The notes beneath the pieces are model-generated. The model was not told the origin of the DNA and did not search any database. It worked only from the letters and a program-made list of their open reading frames with translations. Both the position numbers and the translations under genes were made by a program. From NCBI GenBank assembly GCA_020723805.1, contig DYID01000023.1, positions 1-57,352 of the forward strand: a stretch of 57,352 nt of DNA. Reading direction: 5' to 3'. Shown here piece after piece: positions 49,413-57,352 of the stretch. This DNA comes from Anaerolinea sp. (GTDB taxonomy: Bacteria; Chloroflexota; Anaerolineae; Anaerolineales; Villigracilaceae). The first letter of the stretch is position 1, and every line of letters begins with the position of its first letter.

Positions 49413-51536
49413 TTAGATTTCCTCCACCCGTTCCTCGGAAATAATTTCGACGCCGCCATCGAAGAACTCAATTTTTTCAGATTTTGTGACATGCTCCCGA
49501 ATCTCAGGCGCTTGATCGCCCAGCAGAAAACGCATCAGCTTCCGCGCAGCCTGCTTGTCCGTTCCCATCGCCTGCACCCACAACCCAGCGGCGTCGTCAA
49601 GTTCGCCGCTGTATGCCTCATGCAGCTGCCCTTTCGAGACCCTGTACGCAATCTCAAGCAGGCTGGCTGGAGTCAATCCTGCCAGCTTGTCGTACTCATC
49701 CCCGGCGCCGCTTTGAGGATCGTCTTTGAGCCGGGCAAGCGCGTAACTCAGGGGCTTCTCGATCCCCTGTCCCTGCGGAGATAAGGCATACAGCAGCCAG
49801 GATACCAGCGCAGTGCTGGAAGCCCCCCGCACGTCCTTTTGCGTTTTTGGATGTACCCGGTTCTGAATCAGGATGCGGTCCAGAACCCACGCCGAGGGCG
49901 AAGCCCCCACCGCCGCCGTTTTCACCGTTTCGTCGTTTTTTGTTTTTTCGGCGCTTAAGCTTAAGTCGGTGTTAACGGTGGTGGTTTTAAGAGTTAAAGA
50001 GTTGGTTTTAAGAGTTAAAGAGTTAATTAAGACTCTGACACTTGCGCCAACGGATTCTGTCATTCGCGCCACTCCGATACTGTCATTCGCGCCACTCATT
50101 ACTGACATTTGCGCCACTCCGATACTGTCATTCGCGCCACTCATTACTGACACTTGCGCCACTCCAATACTGTCATTCGCGCCACTCATTACTGACATTT
50201 GCGCCACTCCAATACTGTCATTCGCGCCACTGGCTACAGCCGCTTCGAGCATCTCACGGGGAAATTCTTCAAGGAGCACCTTGAAGGTGCGCGGCTGCCC
50301 CGCGAAATCCAACTGCGGCTCATCCTTGGTGATTTCGCTTATGTAAATGCTTACAACAGGTTCTTTGAGCCATTCCCAAATGGTCTTTGGTCTCGAAAAA
50401 CCCAGCCAGCCCGCAATTTCGGCATATCCCCCTCTGACCACAACACGATTCCGCACTTCCCCGCTTTCCGGGTTGACATAGCACATATCCCGCAGAAGCG
50501 TAAGCGCCCAGGCAGGTCCCTCCCCCAAATGCGGGAGGATGGTGCGCAAAAAGTATTCTGTGATTTTGATGGTGTTGCCCGGCGCCATAATGTGGTTCTG
50601 AAGCGCCGAGGCGAGAGCGTCCAGATGGATATCGGGTTCGTCTCTCCCAAACAACTGCCGCACAAGCTGAGTAACAGTCAGCGGATCGCTTTCGTCCGCT
50701 GCGTCCAGCGGGATAAGTTCATCCAGCGGCGTTTCCGCTGCGGCGCGGAGTACACCTTCCGGTCCGCCAAATTTGTCGATGTGACTGGAGAGCCAACGGG
50801 TGAGCGAGCAGGTATCCGCAGGCGTAAGAGGCAGGGTCATGGCAACTGTATAACGCCGCGGCAAACGCCTGGGAGAAGACGCCGTATTGTCCCACTGCGC
50901 TCCGTGGTCGCTAACTTCAACCAGCCCTTTGAGTTTCTGCCAGGTGCCGGGGTTCTCGACCCGCCGCCAGTAGGTACGCTCCGAACATCCTGCAAGAGCG
51001 GCGATTTTGTCGCCGGGAATACGGTTTGTCGCTCTGCCCGTGCGTGATCCAGCCATGTAAGCCGTCTGCCTAAACGCAACGTACAGCCAGGCAAGAGACG
51101 GTCCGAGCCGCCGCAGCCAGCGGCGGAAATAACCAGGCAAATAAACCGCCCGATTAGGACGCACGACACGCTCATAAAGCGAGTCGTAGTCGGCTAGAGA
51201 TACCTCCACTTCGTCCTCAGGCTTGCGTGCTTTCAGAGCGTCGTCCGCCGCAAAAATAGCAGAGGCGGTTTCCTGCACGTCATCTTCCGTTTCCGCGTCC
51301 ACTGCAAACTGAACGCTCATCTCCGTATGCGTGATTTCCGCCAGCAGGCGTTCAACCTGGGCAGTCAGGCGTTCTGACAGCCACTCCTGAGCGTACTGGT
51401 TGCGCACGCCCACAATCAATAATGTGCCTTTTTGCGCTATGGGGCGGGTATCTTTCACCCAAGTCTCAAATGACGCTTTCCCCATTTCTGTTTGTAATTT
51501 TGCGAGTACGGATTGCCAGATTTGCGTGATGTTCAT
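49413..51536 (-). CDS. Replication initiator with DnaA_N domain, 707 aa
   Basis: Residues 1-65 match the DnaA N-terminal domain (IWQSVLAKLQTEMGKASFETWV.. VRNQYAQEWLSERLTAQVERLL), which recruits helicase. Residues about 115-240 look like winged-helix DNA-binding domains (PGDKIAALAGCSERTYWRRVE). Residues about 436-498 are 15-residue repeats (MSGANDSIGVAQMSV) whose DNA forms eight iterons, followed by AT-rich repeats (about 505-518). The organisation is like lambda O, where the origin lies inside the initiator gene. The start M-N-I-T-Q at 51536 follows AAAGGAAAAAACACA. Confidence 0.82.
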   Translation of the reverse strand: MNITQIWQSVLAKLQTEMGKASFETWVKDTRPIAQKGTLLIVGVRNQYAQEWLSERLTAQVERLLAEITHTEMSVQFAVDAETEDDVQETASAIFAADDALKARKPEDEVEVSLADYDSLYERVVRPNRAVYLPGYFRRWLRRLGPSLAWLYVAFRQTAYMAGSRTGRATNRIPGDKIAALAGCSERTYWRRVENPGTWQKLKGLVEVSDHGAQWDNTASSPRRLPRRYTVAMTLPLTPADTCSLTRWLSSHIDKFGGPEGVLRAAAETPLDELIPLDAADESDPLTVTQLVRQLFGRDEPDIHLDALASALQNHIMAPGNTIKITEYFLRTILPHLGEGPAWALTLLRDMCYVNPESGEVRNRVVVRGGYAEIAGWLGFSRPKTIWEWLKEPVVSIYISEITKDEPQLDFAGQPRTFKVLLEEFPREMLEAAVASGANDSIGVAQMSVMSGANDSIGVAQVSVMSGANDSIGVAQMSVMSGANDSIGVARMTESVGASVRVLINSLTLKTNSLTLKTTTVNTDLSLSAEKTKNDETVKTAAVGASPSAWVLDRILIQNRVHPKTQKDVRGASSTALVSWLLYALSPQGQGIEKPLSYALARLKDDPQSGAGDEYDKLAGLTPASLLEIAYRVSKGQLHEAYSGELDDAAGLWVQAMGTDKQAARKLMRFLLGDQAPEIREHVTKSEKIEFFDGGVEIISEERVEEI
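49983..50024. repeat. AT-rich 21-bp tandem repeat, candidate unwinding element
   Basis: GGTTTTAAGAGTTAAAGAGT(T) occurs at 49983-50003 and 50004-50024, followed by AATTAAGA. It lies inside the initiator gene beside the iterons. Confidence 0.65.
50044..50232. repeat. Eight 22/23-bp iterons inside the initiator gene
   Basis: GCGCCACTC followed by an ACTG-[AT]-CA-[CT]-T block recurs with starts at 50066, 50089, 50111, 50134, 50156, 50179, 50201 and 50224 (alternating 23/22 bp). A degenerate copy is at 50044. Candidate origin of replication. Confidence 0.75.
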
Positions 51537-51680
51537 TGTGTTTTTTCCTTTCACCAAAAATTTTTATGAAAAATTTCTAAAAACTCACAGGAAGCCCTAC
51601 AATGGGCTTTGTTTTTTTAGCCATGTCACAGGTCAAAATGTGAAAATCAGGAGGCTCCCAGGGCTTCCTGTTGAACCAAC

Positions 51681-51760
51681 CTGAACGGACGCCTGAACGA
51701 CACCTGAACGACGCCTGAACGTAGAATGAACGACACCTGAACGATGTCGTTCAGGTGTCG
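51681..51760. repeat. 11-bp repeat array with terminal 14-bp palindrome
   Basis: CTGAACG-type units start at 51681, 51693, 51704, 51715, 51726 and 51737 (12 then 11 bp apart). The last joins a perfect inverted repeat (51731-51744 with 51747-51760, loop TG). Candidate centromere, operator or second origin site in the gap between the RHH-like and initiator genes. Confidence 0.65.
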
Positions 51761-51817
51761 TCTTGCTCCCCGGAAATTCTTCGCGTTTTCCGAGAAAGTT
51801 GAAGCCTCGTTTTTGGA

Positions 51818-52408
51818 TCACCATGCCGCACTCACTTTCTGAGACACGACAACGGTCTCTTCCTTCAACTGCACCTCTCCCCTTTTGTAGGCGGCAATTG
51901 CATACTCCAGGAGAAAGACAACAACCTCCCCTGGAGAAACGGCTGTACCGGCAATAGCCTTGATTTGAACATCCACCTCCCTGCCCCACCGATAGCCCAG
52001 GAATACAGCCTTTGCCTTATCTTTCTTCTGTTGTTTCCGCACGGGCTGCGGGATGTCTTGCGGTTCCATCCACCCCTCCATAAGCGTCACGCCCATCCTG
52101 CGGCGTCCCTGGCTCGCGGGCAGGAAATTCATTTGCAATTTCCCTGACCGCACGTGCGTCAGGGAAAACTTCATCAATTCACCCGCCACGCTGGATGTAG
52201 TCGTCATGTGTTTTTGAGACAATCCCAGCACCGCCGCTTGAACATCCTTTGCCCGCTCATGCAAAGGCGAGGGAATGAAGTAGGTACTCACTGGATGACG
52301 CTGGTCCCAAAGGCGTTTTTCCCGCCTTCGTTCTTTCGCAAAGGGAATCGTCTCCACGGGCTGCTGCGGTTCCTGTCTGATCCTGTCAAATGCGTTTCTG
52401 CGGGGCAT
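51818..52408 (-). CDS. Ribbon-helix-helix-like partner of ParA, 196 aa
   Basis: Two similar segments resemble ribbon-helix-helix units: VSTYFIPSPLHERAKDVQAA.. GELMKFSLTHVRSGKLQM, and AVFLGYRWGREVDVQIKAIA.. VVVFLLEYAIAAYKRGEVQL. The N-terminus is basic. Located 17 nt after parA, it is the likely centromere-binding protein, and the 11-bp repeat array downstream is a natural target. Start at 52408 follows AAAGGAATGCCG; the ATG 6 nt upstream abuts the ribosome binding site. Confidence 0.6.
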   Translation of the reverse strand: MPRRNAFDRIRQEPQQPVETIPFAKERRREKRLWDQRHPVSTYFIPSPLHERAKDVQAAVLGLSQKHMTTTSSVAGELMKFSLTHVRSGKLQMNFLPASQGRRRMGVTLMEGWMEPQDIPQPVRKQQKKDKAKAVFLGYRWGREVDVQIKAIAGTAVSPGEVVVFLLEYAIAAYKRGEVQLKEETVVVSQKVSAAW

Positions 52409-52425
52409 CGGCATTCCTTTCTATT

Positions 52426-53177
<752 letters not shown>

Positions 53178-53181
<4 letters not shown>

Positions 53182-53399
53182 TCGACACCCCGGAAGAGTC
53201 TGGTTTGCGTATTGACTTGGGGCTGGTGAACAACGTTTGATCTTGCACCCTGCCAAACGCGCACCTGCCCGGTTCTAACGTTGGTGAAAATTGTCCCTTC
53301 CGGCCATGTTCCGTATTCCACATCGGGCGCGCGAAATTTGCGCCCAACAAACTCCGGGTCGGGACAGTATGAAATGAGCCAGTCAAATTGTTCTTTCAT
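53178..53399 (-). CDS. Hypothetical protein, 73 aa
   Basis: The start M-K-E-Q-F-D-W at 53399 follows TGGAGACACAGA and overlaps the lipoprotein stop; its own stop overlaps parA. Polar, with aromatic residues and no Cys pair (single C in SYCPDPEF). Unknown; tightly coupled to partition genes. Confidence 0.6.
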
Positions 53400-53803
53400 T
53401 CTGTGTCTCCACATAAAAAAGCCTGATTGACCCAGCCTTCGATTGGACTGGAAAGTTCTACCCAGATGCTGCCTTCCGCATCCTGACGATCTCCGCTCAA
53501 AGAGACAATTTCTCCTTCGGCAAGATAGCCGCGTACTTCACTTTTGCTGCCTGGTCGAAAACGTACATTCAGGCGTCCGCCAGGCATATTTGTACACACC
53601 CTGACGGCGAACGACGCAATGATGGTTTCCTCTTGATGAGGAGCATCTATAACAAGAATGGGCGCCGCCGTTTTCGCCGTTTCAATAGGGCGGGGAGAAG
53701 CCGCAGGTGTAAGCCCTGGCACATACGCATTTGGGTCAAATCCTGCGCAGCCTCCCAGGATAAAAACGACAATTAGAAGCAGCAATAAAAATTGGGCTTT
53801 CAT
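53396..53803 (-). CDS. Lipoprotein with bacterial SH3 domain, 135 aa
   Basis: A lipobox (FILGGC, Cys 19) after a hydrophobic signal, a Pro/Ala linker, then an SH3b domain (LNVRFRPGSKSEVRGYLAEG..EGWVNQAFL). Such domains bind peptidoglycan or surface ligands. Start at 53803 overlaps the preceding stop. Confidence 0.8.
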   Translation of the reverse strand: MKAQFLLLLLIVVFILGGCAGFDPNAYVPGLTPAASPRPIETAKTAAPILVIDAPHQEETIIASFAVRVCTNMPGGRLNVRFRPGSKSEVRGYLAEGEIVSLSGDRQDAEGSIWVELSSPIEGWVNQAFLCGDTE

Positions 53804-54153
53804 TTTTCCACCACCGCACAAAGATGCTGGTTACAAGTCATCGGTACAACATCACCTACATTTGCGCTGGCGTAGGTTTCGGCTGACACAACATAACTTT
53901 CCACGTTTCCGCCAACATCAATGAGCAGGATGAATTTTTCGGAACCGGAAGTGGTGTTTACGACAGGATGGGAGTCCGGCACAACAACGTAAGTGGTGTT
54001 TGTGCTTGGTGGGGAATATGCTTTGTCAACCACTACGCCGTTTACCGTGTGATAGCCGGTCAAATACGCGCGGCCGGCAAAAAACAGCAGCACAACTACC
54101 AAAACAGTCAATGCGGCTGCAAATCCGGTCTGAACGATTTTCTGTGTGTCCAT
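53800..54153 (-). CDS. Membrane-anchored hypothetical protein, 117 aa
   Basis: One transmembrane helix (about 9-29, GFAAALTVLVVVLLFFAGRAY) and a beta-rich external domain with two Cys near the end (TCNQHLC), likely a disulphide. Part of the overlapping chain leading to parA. Start has a weak AGGTAGATAT upstream. Confidence 0.65.
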   Translation of the reverse strand: MDTQKIVQTGFAAALTVLVVVLLFFAGRAYLTGYHTVNGVVVDKAYSPPSTNTTYVVVPDSHPVVNTTSGSEKFILLIDVGGNVESYVVSAETYASANVGDVVPMTCNQHLCAVVEK

Positions 54154-54157
54154 ATAT

Positions 54158-54397
54158 CTACCTGTCTAATGCGTCGAGCCTTGTATTTCCTTCGGCGTCT
54201 TCGGCAAAACTGGCATTTTCAATCAGCGCCAGAGCGACGGGCTTTCCGTTTATCTCTATATTCAGCGCCTTTACGCCGGACAAGCGGTTTAGCGTACCCA
54301 GCGCCCCCAAAACCATCGCCAGGGACTCGCTCAACGTGGGCAGCCGTCTGGCGCCCCGTTTCTGGACCTGGATGGGGTTGGGCAGTTTGATTTGCAT
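54158..54397 (-). CDS. Hypothetical protein, 79 aa
   Basis: Start at 54397 follows GGATGCGGTC. A basic start (VQKRGARRLP), a helix with LSESLAMVLGALGTL, then strands. Soluble and unrecognised; four nucleotides from the next gene, so co-translated. Confidence 0.55.
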   Translation of the reverse strand: MQIKLPNPIQVQKRGARRLPTLSESLAMVLGALGTLNRLSGVKALNIEINGKPVALALIENASFAEDAEGNTRLDALDR

Positions 54398-54441
54398 GAC
54401 CGCATCCAGGTCCAGAGAGAAGAGGCGCTGCGCCGTCCGGC

Positions 54442-55449
54442 TTAGCGAGGGTCCGGGGTGTTTCCGTTTTTTCCGAAATCAGGCTCGAACTCCTTCCACT
54501 TCATGAATTCCTCCTGAGTCGGAAATCCCTGTGACGGCTTCCATTTGGAGCAGCGCGGATAATGTTTTTGGTTCGTTGAGCCGCATTCGTCACAACGTTC
54601 CTCATCTTGTGGGTTGTTTGCGGCGGCGGACGTAATTTTGTTTTTCAATTCCTGTAATTTGTCCGCCAAACCCGCATTTTTCTGCTGCGGAATATTTACG
54701 CCCGGCAGGGTTAGCCCGGTGACGCCCATCAAAGACCCAAGATGTCCGCCGGCGGCTTTATTTAACTTTGCCATCATCGCCGCTTCGATCTCTGCCATGG
54801 CGACATTTTGTTCCGCAATCTCACTAAATGAGATTAGCATGGTGGCGCGTTTTTGAGTGTATTCCTGCGCCTGCTTCAGCTGGAGCGCCATGCGGCGGAG
54901 TTCAAGTTCTCCTTTTTCTCTCTGCTTTGCCATTTCCTCGTCTTGCGCCCGCTCCGCTCTGCGGCGGCGGACGACAGGGCTGGTCATGTGATAGACGAAT
55001 CCAGCCAGAACATTCAAGACGATGATGAACGGAATCCCGAACCACGCAACCGTCCGTACAACAGGTGGCAGGGCGTCGGCGCTCCCATACGCCAACGTGT
55101 CCACCACGCTGGTGATGAAGACGCCGAAAAGGTCAAGCACGAACATGCCCATGCTTGCCCAATCCTGGAACTTGGTCGTGGAATTGGACATCCATGCTAC
55201 CGACCAAAAAACTGCGCCAATATCCAAACCCCATAGTCCAACGATCGCCATGATTTGGAATTCGTCGGGCACGGAGCCGGAAAGGAAGTGCCACGATCGA
55301 TAACCGGTGTAACTCAGCAATACTACGTCAAGGATGATCACGGCCAGATCGCCGAGACCGAAGCCGCCGTGACCTTCCTCTGCGGCTTCCGCCGCTGCTG
55401 GAAAGATCTTCTTGAAGATCTCATCGAGATTGTTCTTGAACGTACTCAT
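54442..55449 (-). CDS. Four-helix membrane protein with coiled coil and zinc ribbon, 335 aa
   Basis: Four hydrophobic segments (about 30-160, for example LAVIILDVVLLSYTGY and WFGIPFIIVLNVLAGFVY), then a charged coiled coil (about 165-235, RAERAQDEEMAKQREKGELE) and a C-terminal zinc ribbon (CDECGSTNQKHYPRCS, about 290-305). Start at 55449 follows CTGGAGGCAAG; the upstream frame is rejected. Resembles membrane scaffolds of secretion systems in layout only. Confidence 0.65.
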   Translation of the reverse strand: MSTFKNNLDEIFKKIFPAAAEAAEEGHGGFGLGDLAVIILDVVLLSYTGYRSWHFLSGSVPDEFQIMAIVGLWGLDIGAVFWSVAWMSNSTTKFQDWASMGMFVLDLFGVFITSVVDTLAYGSADALPPVVRTVAWFGIPFIIVLNVLAGFVYHMTSPVVRRRRAERAQDEEMAKQREKGELELRRMALQLKQAQEYTQKRATMLISFSEIAEQNVAMAEIEAAMMAKLNKAAGGHLGSLMGVTGLTLPGVNIPQQKNAGLADKLQELKNKITSAAANNPQDEERCDECGSTNQKHYPRCSKWKPSQGFPTQEEFMKWKEFEPDFGKNGNTPDPR

Positions 55450-55580
55450 CTTGCCTCCAGAAATATTTTGTCGTGCGTGATAGAATGGAGGCGCAGTTCC
55501 TTTTCTGCGCGGGCGCCGCTTTGATGGCAAATCAGGCGGCGTCCGAATTTATCTGCGCCTTTGGATACGATGGGGGAGTA

Positions 55581-56126
55581 TCAGCCGTTGTCACCTCCTT
55601 TCTTTTGATTCGGATAGCCAGCATGAGACAAGGAAAGTCTTGCTTCTCTTCTTATTCTAAAAATCAGCCCCCAGCGTATGGTAATGAACAGCAACAACAC
55701 TGCCGCGAATGTGGCGGGCAGTATCCGAATGACCAACCAGCCATATTCCCAGCCCAACAATTTCATCGCCCCCCTCCATACGATCCATCCCACGACGCCC
55801 CACAGGGTCATCGCCCCCCATAGATGACCCTGCTGTCCTCTATAGAACAACCACACCACCAGGAGGGACGACAGAATCGCTGGGGCGGCAGTCAGCGCAA
55901 AGAGGGGCAGGTGAGGAGTAAACGAACCGTAAAGCCGTTCTACGGTTGTCCCCATCAGGAACGTGCCTCCCAGCCAGCCCAGGAACGCCAATGCCCGTAG
56001 AAGCCAGGGCAAAACGAGCAAAATGGCGGCAAGGAGTCCAAGAAGAACCACCGCCAAAAATTCCGCCAGAATTTGAAGCGCCTTCAGGATGACATTCAGG
56101 AGGTTGAGGATGATGCTAAAAAACAT
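55581..56126 (-). CDS. Polytopic membrane protein, 181 aa
   Basis: Hydrophobic throughout: a long N-terminal stretch (residues 2-55, two helices), then segments at about 77-95, 100-118 and 133-150, and a basic C-terminus. Stops 131 bp before the four-helix protein gene. No family recognised. The start has only weak Shine-Dalgarno character. Confidence 0.6.
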   Translation of the reverse strand: MFFSIILNLLNVILKALQILAEFLAVVLLGLLAAILLVLPWLLRALAFLGWLGGTFLMGTTVERLYGSFTPHLPLFALTAAPAILSSLLVVWLFYRGQQGHLWGAMTLWGVVGWIVWRGAMKLLGWEYGWLVIRILPATFAAVLLLFITIRWGLIFRIRREARLSLSHAGYPNQKKGGDNG

Positions 56127-56232
56127 TTTGGTCTATCAGGAGGTAGAATTGCTGCAATTCCAAAAACCGGAGAAGTGAAATGGTGGACAACAAGCTATTG
56201 GAAATCACCCGCGACCCGCGCCTGCTGTTGCC

Positions 56233-56601
56233 TTGACACTGGTTGTCAACGGAGCGGTCATTTCAGGAATGCTGATCAGCGAGCAGGAATTTTTTGTAGA
56301 AAGCCTGCGCGAAACCAAGAAGCAGTACCAGGGCAGGGGAGGAAACTGGTGGAATGCCATCGAGGACCTTAGTTTGAACCTTTCCCGCTCGCCGACGGGC
56401 GAACACTATATTCATCTGGCGAATGTAGAGATTCATGTGGCACAAGGGGATAACTATATCCCTGTACCAGCCCTGCGAATTTCTTTAGAGCACGTATCAG
56501 CGTGGATGTTTGGTTTTCCAGCGTATTCCATAGCAGTATCAGAAGGCGCCATGCGGCGGAGGGCTGCGGAAGTGAGTTCAAAGCGTTCCGCTCGGAAATG
56601 A
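56233..56601 (+). pseudogene. Frameshifted plus-strand gene, weakly GvpU-like
   Basis: The frame opens with only a TTG at 56233 (LTLVVNGAVISGMLISEQEF), a sequence resembling the start of GvpU-type gas-vesicle accessory proteins. A proper ATG at 56180 in another frame reads M-V-D-N-K-L-L-E-I.. and stops at 56236, consistent with an indel near 56205-56230. The end (after about 56520) is antisense to the real minus-strand gene and looks non-native. Family assignment is tentative. Confidence 0.4.
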
Positions 56602-56788
56602 TGCTTTCCAGCATGAATTCTTGGTACGCTTTCTCTCTTTGCCTCATCCACTCAGCAAACGCCTTTTTATCAAGCTTCGCACGCATTTCTTGTTCTTCTT
56701 GAAACCGCGCGTCTGCGATCTCCGCAAAGGCAGCCAGGATTTTCATCCGCCTGGCTGTATAACGACGTGCTTTCCATGTATTGATCAT
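56369..56788 (-). CDS. Helical hypothetical protein, 139 aa, unusual C-terminus
   Basis: Start at 56788 follows AAGGAGGAACGCCA. Residues 1-90 are charged and helical (KKAFAEWMRQREKAYQEFML). The last about 50 residues are read antisense to the plus-strand GvpU-like frame and have shadow-like composition, so the native stop may have been lost at a junction near 56520. Confidence 0.5.
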   Translation of the reverse strand: MINTWKARRYTARRMKILAAFAEIADARFQEEQEMRAKLDKKAFAEWMRQREKAYQEFMLESIISERNALNSLPQPSAAWRLLILLWNTLENQTSTLIRALKKFAGLVQGYSYPLVPHESLHSPDEYSVRPSASGKGSN

Positions 56789-56925
56789 TGGCGTTCCTCC
56801 TTTTGGTTTGCCGAATTGGTTTTCACGATCAACACCAGGGTGGGCTTGACTTCAATCACGTCCAAATCGTTGATCTCCAGGTATTCAATCAGCCATTGGA
56901 GGGGGACTGTGATAACGACACCAGG
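56785..56925 (-). pseudogene. 5'-truncated gene fragment, 46 codons
   Basis: An open frame bounded upstream by TAG (56926-56928) with no start codon. It encodes a coding-like stretch (VPLQWLIEYLEINDLDVIEV..LVLIVK) and its TGA overlaps the next ATG (ATGA), the normal coupling in this element. Likely the end of a gene whose 5' part was deleted or frameshifted. Confidence 0.4.
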
Positions 56926-56985
56926 CTAATGTGCTGGCAACTGGACCGGCTTTTCCACTGATACCATCGAACATTTTTTTTGCGA

Positions 56986-57231
56986 TTAATCACGTCTCCA
57001 TCCACTTGTGCGCTTTGACCGGCGGAGATAAAACCATAGGATACTATTCACCCAAATCCATAGGAAATATGCAACGCATAGCGCAAGCGGTACAACCCAA
57101 GAGGGGACAAGCATAAACCACAGATCATTGTCATCGAACGGAAACAACAGAAACCACATGACCCAAGTAATTACCCAAGTTACCAGGACTATCTTTACAA
57201 ATTTTTTCGGTGATTTTAGAAACGTTTTCAT
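56986..57231 (-). CDS. Two-helix membrane protein, 81 aa
   Basis: The start M-K-T-F-L-K-S at 57231 follows GAAAGGTCTGAA. Hydrophobic segments at about residues 12-30 (FVKIVLVTWVITWVMWFLLF) and 40-66, and a basic tail (RRSKRTSGWRRD). Unknown function; first complete gene at the right edge. Confidence 0.6.
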   Translation of the reverse strand: MKTFLKSPKKFVKIVLVTWVITWVMWFLLFPFDDNDLWFMLVPSWVVPLALCVAYFLWIWVNSILWFYLRRSKRTSGWRRD

Positions 57232-57352
57232 TTCAGACCTTTCTGTTACGACAGGTGAAAATCGTCCCCCCTTCACACCACCGCAGGGGGATTGGTTCCG
57301 ATAATGGGGCCCTCGTTTTGCAGCGCCGTGGTCGCGCTTCCCTTCCCACCGT

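Noticed and set aside
50044-50232. Possible CRISPR array
   Set aside because: The tandem repeats have no unique spacers, are in frame as a protein repeat, and no cas genes are present. The Fe-S nuclease at 16584 is not in a CRISPR context.

Overview
The window looks like part of a large plasmid or integrative/conjugative element. I infer a Chloroflexota (Anaerolineae-like) host. The reasons are the Thr/Pro-rich 'TPTP'-type linkers in exported proteins, a Tad pilus locus of bacterial type, a split helicase-methyltransferase typical of large mobile elements, and the absence of any housekeeping, rRNA or canonical tRNA gene. The host assignment is an inference from style, not a match.

Layout. 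(1) 1-25 kb, minus strand: a long series of mostly small accessory genes. Nearly every gene follows the same pattern: stop codon, one or more strong hairpins, a GGAGGTAT-type ribosome binding site, start. Recognisable products are a partial tyrosine recombinase at the left edge, a methyltransferase/helicase split over two ORFs, RadC, a DnaN-like sliding clamp, a DnaQ-like exonuclease, a DNA methyltransferase, two SSB-like proteins, an Fe-S PD-(D/E)XK nuclease and a Rad52-like annealing protein. Three plus-strand islands interrupt it: VapBC (11.2-11.8 kb), an orphan gene with a near-consensus promoter (15.5-16.2 kb) and a second tyrosine recombinase (19.7-20.9 kb). Between 15.4 and 21.7 kb the leaders also contain six small tRNA-like three-way junctions with T-arm signatures. 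(2) 25-44.5 kb, minus strand: one tightly packed operon encoding a complete Tad machine (TadA, TadB, TadC, TadZ, CpaB, Flp pilin, TadE, TadG-like, prepilin peptidase) plus a 1065-residue HerA/VirB4-type ATPase, several small membrane proteins, a VirB8-like paralogous pair, a stand-alone receiver and a large Ig-repeat surface protein. It seems to start from a TTGACA-17-TATATT promoter at 44.6 kb whose spacer holds a palindrome, in front of a small LexA-like HTH gene. (3) 44.6-49.4 kb: a Replication-relaxation-type protein and a sensor triad (extracellular domain protein, histidine kinase, response regulator). (4) 49.4-55.5 kb: a DnaA_N-containing replication initiator with an apparent origin inside its own coding sequence (eight 22/23-bp iterons next to AT-rich tandem repeats), an intergenic 11-bp repeat array, a ribbon-helix-helix-like protein, ParA, and an overlapping chain of small membrane or lipoprotein genes. 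(5) 55.5-57.4 kb: membrane proteins and a damaged region with a frameshifted plus-strand gene.

How it fits together: the initiator, ParA and iteron arrays would replicate and segregate the element; the Rad52/SSB/exonuclease/clamp set would serve recombination and repair; the Tad-plus-ATPase operon could build a surface pilus used for adhesion or, more speculatively, for DNA transfer. No relaxase, capsid or DNA polymerase gene is visible in this window.
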